NCBI GenBank assembly: GCA_041750975.1
Contig: JBGSYN010000036.1
Coordinates: 1 to 31,435, forward strand
Direction: 5' to 3'
DNA from: JBGSYN01 sp041750975
GTDB taxonomy: Bacteria; Pseudomonadota; Alphaproteobacteria; Geminicoccales; Geminicoccaceae
DNA: 31,435 nt
Shown: positions 8,034 through 15,161 of the stretch, in pieces
Numbering within the stretch: the stretch's first letter is position 1
How the letters are laid out: each line of letters begins with the position of its first letter
Notes under the pieces: generated by a model
Databases searched by the model: none
Told to the model about the DNA's origin: nothing
The model's input: the letters and a program-made list of their open reading frames with translations, nothing else
Program-made: the position numbers and the translations under genes

Positions 8034-8360
8034 TTGCATCATCCGCCGCTCACTGCGGTCTGCCCCGCCGATCCGCTGCTGCGGGCACTTTGGGGACAGT
8101 GGAAAACGCATATCCTCTATCTGCTCGGTGAGAGCGGCCCGACCCGATTCGGCGAAATCCAGCGGCGCCTCGAGGGTATCTCGCCCAAGGTGTTGACCAG
8201 CCGCCTGCGTGACCTCGCGGTCGACCGCCTGATCTGGCGCGAACAAACGGCAACGGTCCCGCCGCAGGTGACCTATGGGCTGACGCCGATCGGCCAAGAG
8301 ATTCATCGGACACTCAAGAGCTTCGATGCCCTGGCGCGACTCTGGGCGGACCAGGATTAA
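8034..8360 (+). CDS. HxlR family winged-helix regulator with N-terminal cysteine (YodB/CatR-like)
   Basis: This 108-residue DNA-binding protein has the single HxlR domain: CPADPLLRALWGQWKTHIL, then GPTRFGEIQRRLEGISPKVL (recognition region) and a beta-wing ending TYGLTPIGQEI. Cys10 stands directly before the first helix, the position of the redox-sensing Cys6 of B. subtilis YodB, which is oxidised by quinones and diamide. The start is TTG at 8034, eight bases after GGGGAG; no ATG or GTG fits. It is divergent from the pirin-dioxygenase-esterase operon, so it is probably that operon's repressor, released by electrophile modification of Cys10. The regulatory role is inference from family and position. 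Confidence 0.85.
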   Translation: MHHPPLTAVCPADPLLRALWGQWKTHILYLLGESGPTRFGEIQRRLEGISPKVLTSRLRDLAVDRLIWREQTATVPPQVTYGLTPIGQEIHRTLKSFDALARLWADQD

Positions 8361-8370
8361 TGGCGGCACA

Positions 8371-9339
8371 TCAATCGCCGTTGCCGATCCCGACGGGGCG
8401 GGGCACGAGCGGCTGACCGATCGGACAATCAAGCGTTGTCCGATCCCATTGGCCGGCATCAGCGGCCGCCGCATAGGCTGTTTCCAGGAAGCTCAAGAGA
8501 TCGCCATCAGGGTCGGCACTGCGACGGATCGCTTCGTAGGGCAGCAGGAACTCGCCCAGTTTATCGTCAAACCGGGCGGCTGCCGGTGCGACCGGCCGAT
8601 CCCGGAAGCCGTCAGGGACGGGATAGGCATAGGCATAGAACATCGCCTCATCCGCGCCATTGCCGCCGGGCCAGAAGCCGGCGGAGGACACTTCGTGGCT
8701 GTAGGCCTCGCGCGTGACGGCATCCGGCAGGCTCGGGAACCCGCCGGGGTGGAGCGGAGCGCTGCGACCCGAGAAACGCGTCACCGCCAGATCAAACGAT
8801 CCCCAGAACAGATGCACGGGCGAGACCTTGCCGAGAAATCCCGTGCGGAACCGTGCGAAGACGCGATTGATCTGAATTAACGCCGCATGGAAACGCACAA
8901 CGGCTTCCCGATCGTAGGGCCGGCTTCGCGTGTCGTTCGCAAACGCAACCGGGTCGGCCACCTCGTTTGGCGACCCGTGAATTTTGAATGTCCCGCCGAC
9001 ATCGCCGACCGATCGAGCGACGGCAGCCAGGAAGCGGGCAACGCTCATATCGGCCAGTTCGAAGCTCGACCTTCTGCCACCCGACGCCTCGACCACCAAA
9101 GCGTGGTCTGAGAAATCCAACGTTACCGTGACCATGGACATGCCGTCGGGGACCGGCCCTGTGGTCAGTCCGCGGGGCGAGACATAGAGCGTCGCATGCC
9201 AGGAATGGTTCAGCCAGGGGGTGTGCGACAGGCGATATTTGCCGACAATCTGGGTGCATAGATGCAAGAATGCACAAGTCTCCTGCCAGTCGGCATAGGG
9301 AATGGCGGGCCAGATCGAGGTCGTGTTAGGGTCAGGCAT
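8371..9339 (-). CDS. DUF5996 family protein
   Basis: This 322-residue protein matches the DUF5996 family along its length: WPAIPYADWQETCAFLHLCT at the N-terminus, HSWHATLYVSPRGLTT, then FLGKVSPVHLFWGSFDLAVT, and TREAYSHEVSSAGFWPGG near residue 220. The function of the family is unknown. The conserved His, Trp and Glu residues in the last two blocks suggest an active or ligand-binding site. The ATG at 9339 is chosen because GAGGAAG precedes it by five bases; the frame is open for 22 further codons upstream but those are Pro/Lys-rich and unlike the family. It is convergent with the HxlR gene (10-base gap) and divergent from the methyltransferase gene. Confidence 0.88.
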   Translation of the reverse strand: MPDPNTTSIWPAIPYADWQETCAFLHLCTQIVGKYRLSHTPWLNHSWHATLYVSPRGLTTGPVPDGMSMVTVTLDFSDHALVVEASGGRRSSFELADMSVARFLAAVARSVGDVGGTFKIHGSPNEVADPVAFANDTRSRPYDREAVVRFHAALIQINRVFARFRTGFLGKVSPVHLFWGSFDLAVTRFSGRSAPLHPGGFPSLPDAVTREAYSHEVSSAGFWPGGNGADEAMFYAYAYPVPDGFRDRPVAPAAARFDDKLGEFLLPYEAIRRSADPDGDLLSFLETAYAAAADAGQWDRTTLDCPIGQPLVPRPVGIGNGD

Positions 9340-9495
9340 TGAAGCTTCCTCGGCTTGGTGAGGCGGGCGTGGTGAGGCGGGCTTGGGCTGTTTGCTCGAT
9401 GGCAAGGCTACCCGCGAAACCGTAGCTCAACAGGCACCGTTTTGCTACGGCGCCATCCCGATGGCGTTGGGCGGCGATTGAGGGTGTAGTCAGCA
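9340..9495. promoter_or_regulatory. Divergent intergenic region between DUF5996 and methyltransferase genes
   Basis: This 156-base spacer should hold both promoters. GGTGAGGCGGGC appears twice in near-tandem form around 9357-9384, a short direct repeat. No clear sigma-70 hexamers or operator were recognised. Confidence 0.25.
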
Positions 9496-10380
9496 GTGAC
9501 CGACGACAACGACACCAGGCAGTTCGCCGAGGTTCGGCATCTCTATGGGGAAACCACGGCGGCTTATGCCCGGTCGTTTGCGGAGCCTTTGGCCCGCGCG
9601 TTCTCGGCGGTGCGGCGAGAGGACTTTTTGCCGGCGGGCCCGTGGCGGATCTTTATCCCTTCGGCGGACGGCAACACCTATGTGGCGACACCGAGCGCCG
9701 ATCCCATCCATCTCTATCAGAATGTGCCGATTGCGCTCGACGCGGATGAAGGGATCAATAATGGCGAACCGGGCCTCCATGCCGCCTGGCTCGGGGCCGT
9801 AGCGCCGCGCCCGGGCGAGACGGTCCTGCATATCGGCGCGGGTCGGGGCTATTATTCTGCGATATTGTCGAGCCTCGTCGCGCCTGGCGGCAAGCTGACG
9901 GCATTTGAAATTCACGAGGAACTTGGTGCCGCGGCACGCGAGCATCTCGCCTCTTTCAATAATGTGGCGGTCGTGGTCGGCGATGCGGTGACATCAGCGC
10001 TACAGCCGGCGGATGTTATTTACGTCAATGCCGGCGTTGCCGCCCCGCCCCTCGCTTGGCTGGAAGCCCTGCAGCCGGGCGGAAGACTGATCTTCCCCTC
10101 GCGGCCCGCGGAGGAAGTGGGCGTGGCCCTTCTTGTCACCCGCCAATCCGCCGGTTACGAGGTTCGCGCACGGGCTCCCGCTTGGTTCATCCCCTGCATC
10201 GGGGCGTCGGCCCCCGAGACCATCGGGCAGCCCCCGGACTGGACGGATGTCCGGCGAACCAAGTCGGTTCGCCGGACCACTTCAGAGAAACCCGACGCGA
10301 CCGCGACGGCAGTCTACGAAGATCTATGGTTCTCATCGAAGCCTGTCGCCACTGGGGTTTCGGGCATGGATCGCTCTTGA
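9496..10380 (+). CDS. PCMT-like SAM-dependent methyltransferase
   Basis: This 294-residue protein has the protein-L-isoaspartate methyltransferase layout. An N-terminal segment VRREDFLP (39-46) recalls the RxxFVP element. SAM motif I is VLHIGAGRGYYS (110-121) and the acidic end of strand 2 is FEIHEEL (about 137-143). The segment that in true PCMT carries the catalytic Ser (ISQPxIVA) reads GINNGEPGLHAAWL here, so isoaspartyl repair activity is doubtful. After about 255 the tail (TKSVRRTTSEKP and on) is polar and atypical. Start is GTG at 9496; no strong ribosome site is visible. It stands alone on the plus strand, convergent with the next gene across a clear stem-loop. Confidence 0.8.
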   Translation: MTDDNDTRQFAEVRHLYGETTAAYARSFAEPLARAFSAVRREDFLPAGPWRIFIPSADGNTYVATPSADPIHLYQNVPIALDADEGINNGEPGLHAAWLGAVAPRPGETVLHIGAGRGYYSAILSSLVAPGGKLTAFEIHEELGAAAREHLASFNNVAVVVGDAVTSALQPADVIYVNAGVAAPPLAWLEALQPGGRLIFPSRPAEEVGVALLVTRQSAGYEVRARAPAWFIPCIGASAPETIGQPPDWTDVRRTKSVRRTTSEKPDATATAVYEDLWFSSKPVATGVSGMDRS

Positions 10381-10405
10381 ACCGCAATTTTGGCTACATC
10401 GCATC

Positions 10406-10441
10406 CGGTGGGGATGAACGATCTTGCGACCATCCCCACCG
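10406..10441. terminator. Perfect 11-bp stem-loop between convergent genes, bidirectional terminator candidate
   Basis: CGGTGGGGATG (10406-10416) and CATCCCCACCG (10431-10441) are exact reverse complements separated by 14 bases. The structure lies in the 73-base gap between the methyltransferase (ends 10380) and the acyl-CoA-dehydrogenase-like gene (ends 10454), where a shared terminator is expected. No T-run follows on either strand, so it may act as a transcript-end stabiliser or a Rho-assisted stop. Confidence 0.6.
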
Positions 10442-10453
10442 ATTCGGCCAAGG

Positions 10454-11608
10454 CTATGCCGCAGCTTTGAGTACGACTTCCGTGATGTCGCCGATCGGCT
10501 GAAGGCCCAGAGCGAGGCGTCCGGTGAACTGGTGCTGGCGCTTTTCCTGCATGGGGTGGAATTGCACCCCATGGACATCGCGCAGCAGCCGCTCCAGCCC
10601 TAGCTTACAATAGAAGCTTGAGCCGCCAACGGTTTCGAGCGCTTTCTCCACCGTCGCCAAAATCGCATTGGCTGCTATCGTTTTGCGCACGATGATGGCA
10701 TTGGCGGTTTCGACAGTCGGCTCGAATTGCCAGTTGTTGGCGATGGCGACCATGCTTTCCGTGGCCAGGCGTGCGGTCGTCAGTTGGTTGGACAGTTCGC
10801 CCATGAGGAAGGGCATGCTGGGATCGGCGGCACGCTTTGTGGCCTGCTTCAGCGCGATCTCGAAAGCTGCCTCGGCAGCGCCGAGATAGGCCGAGAGGAC
10901 CAGCGGCATGGCGACCGTCAGGATGACATTGAAGGCAGGATGATAGAGGGAGCGCGGCCGCCGGAGGGCAACCGCCTCGTCCGGCACGAAGACCCGCTCG
11001 AGGACGACGGTTTCGGAACCCGAAGCCCGCATGCCCAGGGTCTGCCAATCGCCCGCGAGCGACACGCCCTCGCTCTTGAATGGTACGGGAAAGTGCAGCA
11101 CCTGCCAGCCCTCCTGAGGGTCCTGGTAGGGAGCCGAAGTAACCAATATGTCGCCTTTCGGCGAGCCGCTGGCGAACGGCTTTTTGGCGCTGATCCGGTG
11201 GCCGCCCTCGACCTTCTCGACCACGCCGTTCGAATCGAGCCAGTCATTGGCACCCGTGCTCACCAAGACGGCCTCGATGGCGGCAACCCGCTCGAGGAGC
11301 TTCTGGCCGGGTTTGCCGTTCCGATAGTTGAAGACGGCTGCGGCGACGAGATGCTGATGCATCGACACCGCGAGGGCGGTCGAACTGCAATAGGGGGCTA
11401 ACGCGCGCACGAAGGCACAGACCTCGCTATGCAGGGCGCCGCCACCGCCCAACTCCCGCGGCACCATGGCCGAAAAGACTTTCCGGGATTTCAGAAGCTC
11501 ATAGTGATCGGCGACAAAAGCCGCGTCGGCATCGCGCTCGTCGGCCCCACACGCGAACTGTGGACCCAATTCGCCAACGATAGTGTCAAGATCGATAGCC
11601 TCACTCAT
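10454..11608 (-). CDS. Acyl-CoA dehydrogenase family flavoprotein
   Basis: This 384-residue protein shows the acyl-CoA dehydrogenase fold. The N-terminal helical domain contains ELLKSRKVFSAMVPRELGGG. The central beta domain has VLVSTGANDWLDS and LGMRASGSETVVLERVFVP. The C-terminal helical bundle ends RDVHGVQFHPMQEKRQHQFTGRLALG. I cannot place the catalytic Glu of true dehydrogenases. The His-rich C-terminal block resembles flavin-dependent monooxygenase relatives (DszC-like), so it may be an oxygenase or oxidase. The ATG at 11608 is preceded by AAGGAG at nine bases. It is divergent from an HxlR regulator with a strong dyad between them, which probably controls it. Confidence 0.82.
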   Translation of the reverse strand: MSEAIDLDTIVGELGPQFACGADERDADAAFVADHYELLKSRKVFSAMVPRELGGGGALHSEVCAFVRALAPYCSSTALAVSMHQHLVAAAVFNYRNGKPGQKLLERVAAIEAVLVSTGANDWLDSNGVVEKVEGGHRISAKKPFASGSPKGDILVTSAPYQDPQEGWQVLHFPVPFKSEGVSLAGDWQTLGMRASGSETVVLERVFVPDEAVALRRPRSLYHPAFNVILTVAMPLVLSAYLGAAEAAFEIALKQATKRAADPSMPFLMGELSNQLTTARLATESMVAIANNWQFEPTVETANAIIVRKTIAANAILATVEKALETVGGSSFYCKLGLERLLRDVHGVQFHPMQEKRQHQFTGRLALGLQPIGDITEVVLKAAA

Positions 11609-11671
11609 GACTGACAACTCCTTCTGGCTGCAGTTCTCATCCACGAGTCTTCAACAATCCGATGCCAAGGA

Positions 11672-11692
11672 CAACTTCAACATATGAAGTTG
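11672..11692. promoter_or_regulatory. Perfect inverted repeat, likely operator of the divergent HxlR regulator
   Basis: CAACTTCA (11672-11679) and TGAAGTTG (11685-11692) form an exact 8-bp inverted repeat with a 5-base spacer, midway between the flavoprotein gene and the HxlR gene. Spacing and symmetry suit a dimeric winged-helix protein. A TTGATA (11690-11695) overlapping the right arm with TATTTT (11714-11719) 18 bases on could be a promoter for the HxlR gene, which would place the operator over its -35 element. Confidence 0.6.
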
Positions 11693-11698
11693 ATATGG

Positions 11699-11719
11699 CC
11701 TCGGCTTCCGAGGTATTTT
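11699..11719 (+). promoter_or_regulatory. GC-rich hairpin with T-run directly before the HxlR start codon
   Basis: CCTCGG (11699-11704) and CCGAGG (11708-11713) pair with a 3-base loop and are followed by TATTTTT (11714-11720), only eight bases before the ATG at 11727. It has the form of a small intrinsic terminator. If a promoter lies upstream of it, it could attenuate the regulator. If TATTTT is instead a -10 element, the hairpin bases are only promoter spacer and the mRNA would be nearly leaderless. Confidence 0.35.
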
Positions 11720-11726
11720 TCGGCTT

Positions 11727-12446
11727 ATGACCGAGTTCAAAGGATACGGGCAGTTCTGCCCGATTTCACGGGCCGCCGAGATTTTGACGGAACGCTGGAC
11801 TCCGCTTTTGGTTCGCGAACTGCTGTGCGGCAGTGTTCGCTTCAATGACCTCCAGCGCGGAGTTCCGCGGATGTCGTCGGCGCTGCTCTCGAAACGCCTG
11901 AAGGAGCTTGAGCATTCCGGGTTGGTCGAGCGCCGGGTGGCGGCCAATGGGCGTACCTCGGAGTATCACCCGACCGAGGCCTGCAGGGAACTTTTTCCTG
12001 TGCTAGAATCGATGGGCAACTGGGCACAGCGTTGGGTGCGGGACGATTTGACGGCGGAGGTCAATCTCGATCCGGATCTCTTAATGTGGGACATCCGCCG
12101 CAATGTCAGCGCCGATGGCATGTCTCATGACGGTCATTTCGTGGTGGGCTTCGAATATTCGGGCGTGCCCGTCAGCCGGCGCCGATACTGGCTAATCTTC
12201 GAACAGAACGAGATCGATCTCTGCGTCAAGGATCCCGGCTTCGAGGTCGACCTCCTGATCTCGTCCCACATCCGCACGATGGTCCGGATCTGGCTTGGCC
12301 ATGAACAACTCAGGGACGCGCTGCGTGACGGCCATATTTCGATGGACGGGTCGCCTCGCGACATCAAGGAATTTGCTGCCTGGTTTTCGCTCAGTACTTT
12401 CGCCGCGGCCGGACGCGAGAACCCGGCACACATCGGGACGCCATGA
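11727..12446 (+). CDS. HxlR family regulator with C-terminal SCP2-like domain
   Basis: This 239-residue protein has an HxlR winged helix (1 to about 105; GQFCPISRAAEILTERWTPL, then MSSALLSKRLKELEHSGLV) and a C-terminal domain (about 120-230; VGFEYSGVPVSRRRYWLIFE to EFAAWFSLSTFA). The second domain resembles the sterol-carrier (SCP2)-like ligand pocket often fused to HxlR proteins. Cys11 is the conserved N-terminal cysteine. No Shine-Dalgarno lies close to the ATG; GAGG is 13 bases away. Its stop codon overlaps the start of the HAD gene (ATGA, 12443-12446). The likely role is to control the divergent flavoprotein gene in response to a hydrophobic ligand or an electrophile. Confidence 0.85.
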   Translation: MTEFKGYGQFCPISRAAEILTERWTPLLVRELLCGSVRFNDLQRGVPRMSSALLSKRLKELEHSGLVERRVAANGRTSEYHPTEACRELFPVLESMGNWAQRWVRDDLTAEVNLDPDLLMWDIRRNVSADGMSHDGHFVVGFEYSGVPVSRRRYWLIFEQNEIDLCVKDPGFEVDLLISSHIRTMVRIWLGHEQLRDALRDGHISMDGSPRDIKEFAAWFSLSTFAAAGRENPAHIGTP

Positions 12447-13141
12447 CCCAACTCACCACCATCGCGTTCGATGCCGACGACACGCTTTGGCAGAGCGAGC
12501 GGTTCTATCACGTTACGCAGGCGACGTTTGCCGATTTGCTCAAGGACCACGCCGAACCGACGCATCTTGCCGAGCGGTTGCTGGCGGCGGAAAAGCGCAA
12601 TCTCGGCCATTACGGTTTCGGCATCAAGGGCTTCATCCTGTCCATGGTCGAGACCGCGATCGAGGTGACGGACGGGCGCGTGCCGGCGTCGGTGATCCAG
12701 GAGATCTTGGCGACGGGCCGGGAGATGCTGCGCCACCCCGTCGAGTTGCTGCCGGGGGCGAGCGAGACCCTGGAGGCGCTCGCCGGGGACCATCGGATCA
12801 TGCTGATTACCAAGGGCGATCTCTTCGATCAGGAACGCAAGATCGCGCAGTCCGGCCTCACATCCCGGTTCGATGCCGTTGAAATTGTCAGCGAAAAGGA
12901 CTCCACGACCTATCGCCGGCTGTTCGAGCGGCATGGTGCGGTTGCCGAGGAGGCGATGATGGTCGGCAATTCATTGCGATCGGACATTTTGCCGATGCTC
13001 GATGCAGGCGGCTGGGCGGTTTTTATTCCGCATGACCTCACTTGGTCGATCGAGCATGCGCCGACACCCGAGGACCGCCCGAAGTTCCGGCAACTCGACC
13101 ATCTGGGCGAGCTTCCGGGATTGATTGCGAGGCTAGGCTAG
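12443..13141 (+). CDS. HAD superfamily hydrolase
   Basis: This 232-residue haloacid-dehalogenase-type hydrolase has all core motifs. Motif I is FDADDTLW with nucleophile Asp10 and acid Asp12. Motif II is LITKGD with Thr123. Lys152 lies in SEKDS. Motif IV is VGNSLRSD (174-181). A helical C1 cap lies between about 20 and 95. Such proteins are usually phosphatases of small metabolites; the substrate is not evident. It is translationally coupled to the preceding HxlR gene through an ATGA overlap. Its end overlaps the end of the convergent ornithine cyclodeaminase gene by nine bases. Confidence 0.9.
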   Translation: MTQLTTIAFDADDTLWQSERFYHVTQATFADLLKDHAEPTHLAERLLAAEKRNLGHYGFGIKGFILSMVETAIEVTDGRVPASVIQEILATGREMLRHPVELLPGASETLEALAGDHRIMLITKGDLFDQERKIAQSGLTSRFDAVEIVSEKDSTTYRRLFERHGAVAEEAMMVGNSLRSDILPMLDAGGWAVFIPHDLTWSIEHAPTPEDRPKFRQLDHLGELPGLIARLG

Positions 13142-14200
13142 AGAGCCTTCGCTGTCGCCCGCCCGGATCAGCATGCCGTAAAGGTCGCGCGGATCGTCAG
13201 GGTCGGCGACGAGGTCGAGTTCCTCATAGATCCCGGTTTCCTCGAGCTTGGAGCGCACATAGCGCAAAGCCGCGAAATCCTCGACGGCGAAGCCGACGGA
13301 ATCGAAGAGGGTGATCTGAGCGGCGCTGGAACGCCCGGCGGTGGTACCGGCGATGACCCGCCAGAGCTCGGTCACCGGATGATCCGGTGCGAGTTGCTGG
13401 ATCTCGCCCTCGACGCGGGTCTGCGGCGGAAATTCGACGAAGATGTCGGAGCGCAGCAGGATGTCCCGGTGCAGCTCCGTCTTGCCGGGGCAGTCGCCGC
13501 CGACCGCGTTGATGTGGATGCCGCTGCCGACCATGTTGTCGGTGAGGATCGTCGCGTATTGCTTGTCCGCGGTGGCGGTCGTAATGATCTGGGCCCCCTC
13601 GACCGCTGCTTCCGGCGCCGCGCAGATTTCGATCTCGAAGCCTTCGCTGGCAAGATTGCGCCGGCAGCGTTCGCTGGCGGATCGATCGGTATCATAGAGC
13701 CGGAGTCGATCGACGCCTAAGAGCGTCTTGAAGGCTATGGCCTGGAATTCCGACTGCGCGCCGTTGCCGATGAGCGCCATGCATCTGGCTCCCGGCGGTG
13801 CCAGATATTTCGCGGCCAGGGCGGACATCGCGGCGGTGCGCAGGGCGGTGAGCATGGTCATTTCGGATATCAATAGCGGGTAGCCCGTGCCGACATCGGC
13901 CAGCACACCGAAGGCCGTTACTGTCTGACGCCCCTCGCCCGCATTCTTCGGATGGCCGTTGACATATTTGAAGCCGTAGGTCTCGCCGTCGCTGGTCGGC
14001 ATCAGCTCGATGACGCCCACAGGCGAATGGCTGGCCACGCGCGGCGTCTTGTCGAAATGCTCCCAGCGCCTGAAGTCTTCCTCGATATGGGCGGCAAGGT
14101 CTTTGAGGAAGGTCTCGACGCCGATCGCCAGCACCATCTTCATCATGTTCTCGACGCTGACGAACGGCACCAGCGCCAGTGCCGACGCACCCTTGGCCAT
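13133..14200 (-). CDS. ocd: Ornithine cyclodeaminase
   Basis: This 355-residue protein converts L-ornithine to L-proline and ammonia using bound NAD. Visible features are Lys78 in YGFKYVNGHPKN, Arg121 in TALRTAAMSA, the dinucleotide motif ALIGNGAQSEFQ (142-153), and Asp236 within INAVGGDCPGKTELH. The last block is the signature that separates true cyclodeaminases from alanine dehydrogenase or ketimine reductase relatives. The ATG at 14200 is preferred to a TTG six bases upstream because AAGGAG is nine bases before it. It begins two bases after the arginase stop codon, so the two enzymes form a route from arginine to proline. It is the last gene of the soe operon. Confidence 0.92.
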   Translation of the reverse strand: MAKGASALALVPFVSVENMMKMVLAIGVETFLKDLAAHIEEDFRRWEHFDKTPRVASHSPVGVIELMPTSDGETYGFKYVNGHPKNAGEGRQTVTAFGVLADVGTGYPLLISEMTMLTALRTAAMSALAAKYLAPPGARCMALIGNGAQSEFQAIAFKTLLGVDRLRLYDTDRSASERCRRNLASEGFEIEICAAPEAAVEGAQIITTATADKQYATILTDNMVGSGIHINAVGGDCPGKTELHRDILLRSDIFVEFPPQTRVEGEIQQLAPDHPVTELWRVIAGTTAGRSSAAQITLFDSVGFAVEDFAALRYVRSKLEETGIYEELDLVADPDDPRDLYGMLIRAGDSEGSLA

Positions 14201-14202
14201 GC

Positions 14203-15147
14203 TCAAAAGCTCCTTGTCGGGCGATCCATGACGCGCCGGCCGAAGAGGCTCGCCGAAAGATCGACCATCAGCCGGGCGGTCCGGCCGCGCTCATCGAGGA
14301 ACGGGTTCAACTCGACCAGATCGAGCGAGGTGACGAGGCCGCTATCGTGCAGCATCTCCATGATCAAATGGGCCTCCCTGAATGTCGCACCTCCCGGCAC
14401 CGTGGTGCCGACGGCACAAGCGATTTCGGGATCGAGAAAATCGACATCGAGACTGACATGAAGCTTGCCGCCGCGTGAGGCAACGCGCTCGAGAAACGGC
14501 CGCAACAACGGCACCACGCCATGCTCGTCGATGGCCCGCATGTCATGCACCTCGATGCCGTTGCCGACCACCAGATCATACTCGCGCTTGTCGATCGAGC
14601 GCACGCCGAACAGGCAGACATTGGCCGGGTCCAGTGGTGTTTTCAGGGGCTCACCCAAAAGCTCGTCGAAGCCGGACAGACCACAGGCGAAGGCCAAGGG
14701 CGTACCATGGAGATTGCCGCTCTCCGTGGTCTCGAAGGTGTTGAAATCGGCGTGGGCATCGAGCCAGAGGACGAAAAGCTCACCTCCCGTCTCGTGCGCC
14801 TGGCGGGCATGGCCGGCGAGCGTGCCAAGGGACAGGCTGTGATCGCCACCGAGATAGACCGGCAACAGAGGCTCCGCCGCCAATGCCCTGGAACGTTCGT
14901 AGAGGCTGCGGGTCCATCCGGCGACGGCTCGAAGGTTGCGCAAATGGCCGCGTGCTGCGGCAACGTCTGCCGCATCGTGAGGTGCGAGATCGCCGAGTTC
15001 CCGGACCTCATGGCCGATCGCGATGAGCTCCTCGACGATGCCGGCAGTGCGATAGGCCGAGGGACCCATGACACAGCCACGCATCCCCGCACCGGCTTCG
15101 AGCGGAACACCGAGCAGGGCTACGGGATTTCTTCTCGGCACAGTCAT
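14203..15147 (-). CDS. rocF: Arginase
   Basis: This 314-residue ureohydrolase splits L-arginine into L-ornithine and urea with two Mn ions. Metal ligands are His103 in GGDHS, Asp130, His132 and Asp134 in LDAHADFN, and Asp234 and Asp236 in SLDVDFLDP. The substrate-binding pattern after the second motif (Asn136, Ser143, His147 in SGNLHGTP) and Glu279 in DLVELNP are those of arginases rather than agmatinases or guanidinobutyrases. It starts 14 bases after the DUF3604 gene and ends two bases before ornithine cyclodeaminase. No urease is in the window, so the fate of the urea is unknown. Confidence 0.93.
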   Translation of the reverse strand: MTVPRRNPVALLGVPLEAGAGMRGCVMGPSAYRTAGIVEELIAIGHEVRELGDLAPHDAADVAAARGHLRNLRAVAGWTRSLYERSRALAAEPLLPVYLGGDHSLSLGTLAGHARQAHETGGELFVLWLDAHADFNTFETTESGNLHGTPLAFACGLSGFDELLGEPLKTPLDPANVCLFGVRSIDKREYDLVVGNGIEVHDMRAIDEHGVVPLLRPFLERVASRGGKLHVSLDVDFLDPEIACAVGTTVPGGATFREAHLIMEMLHDSGLVTSLDLVELNPFLDERGRTARLMVDLSASLFGRRVMDRPTRSF

Positions 15148-15161
15148 AGGCTCAACCTGGA

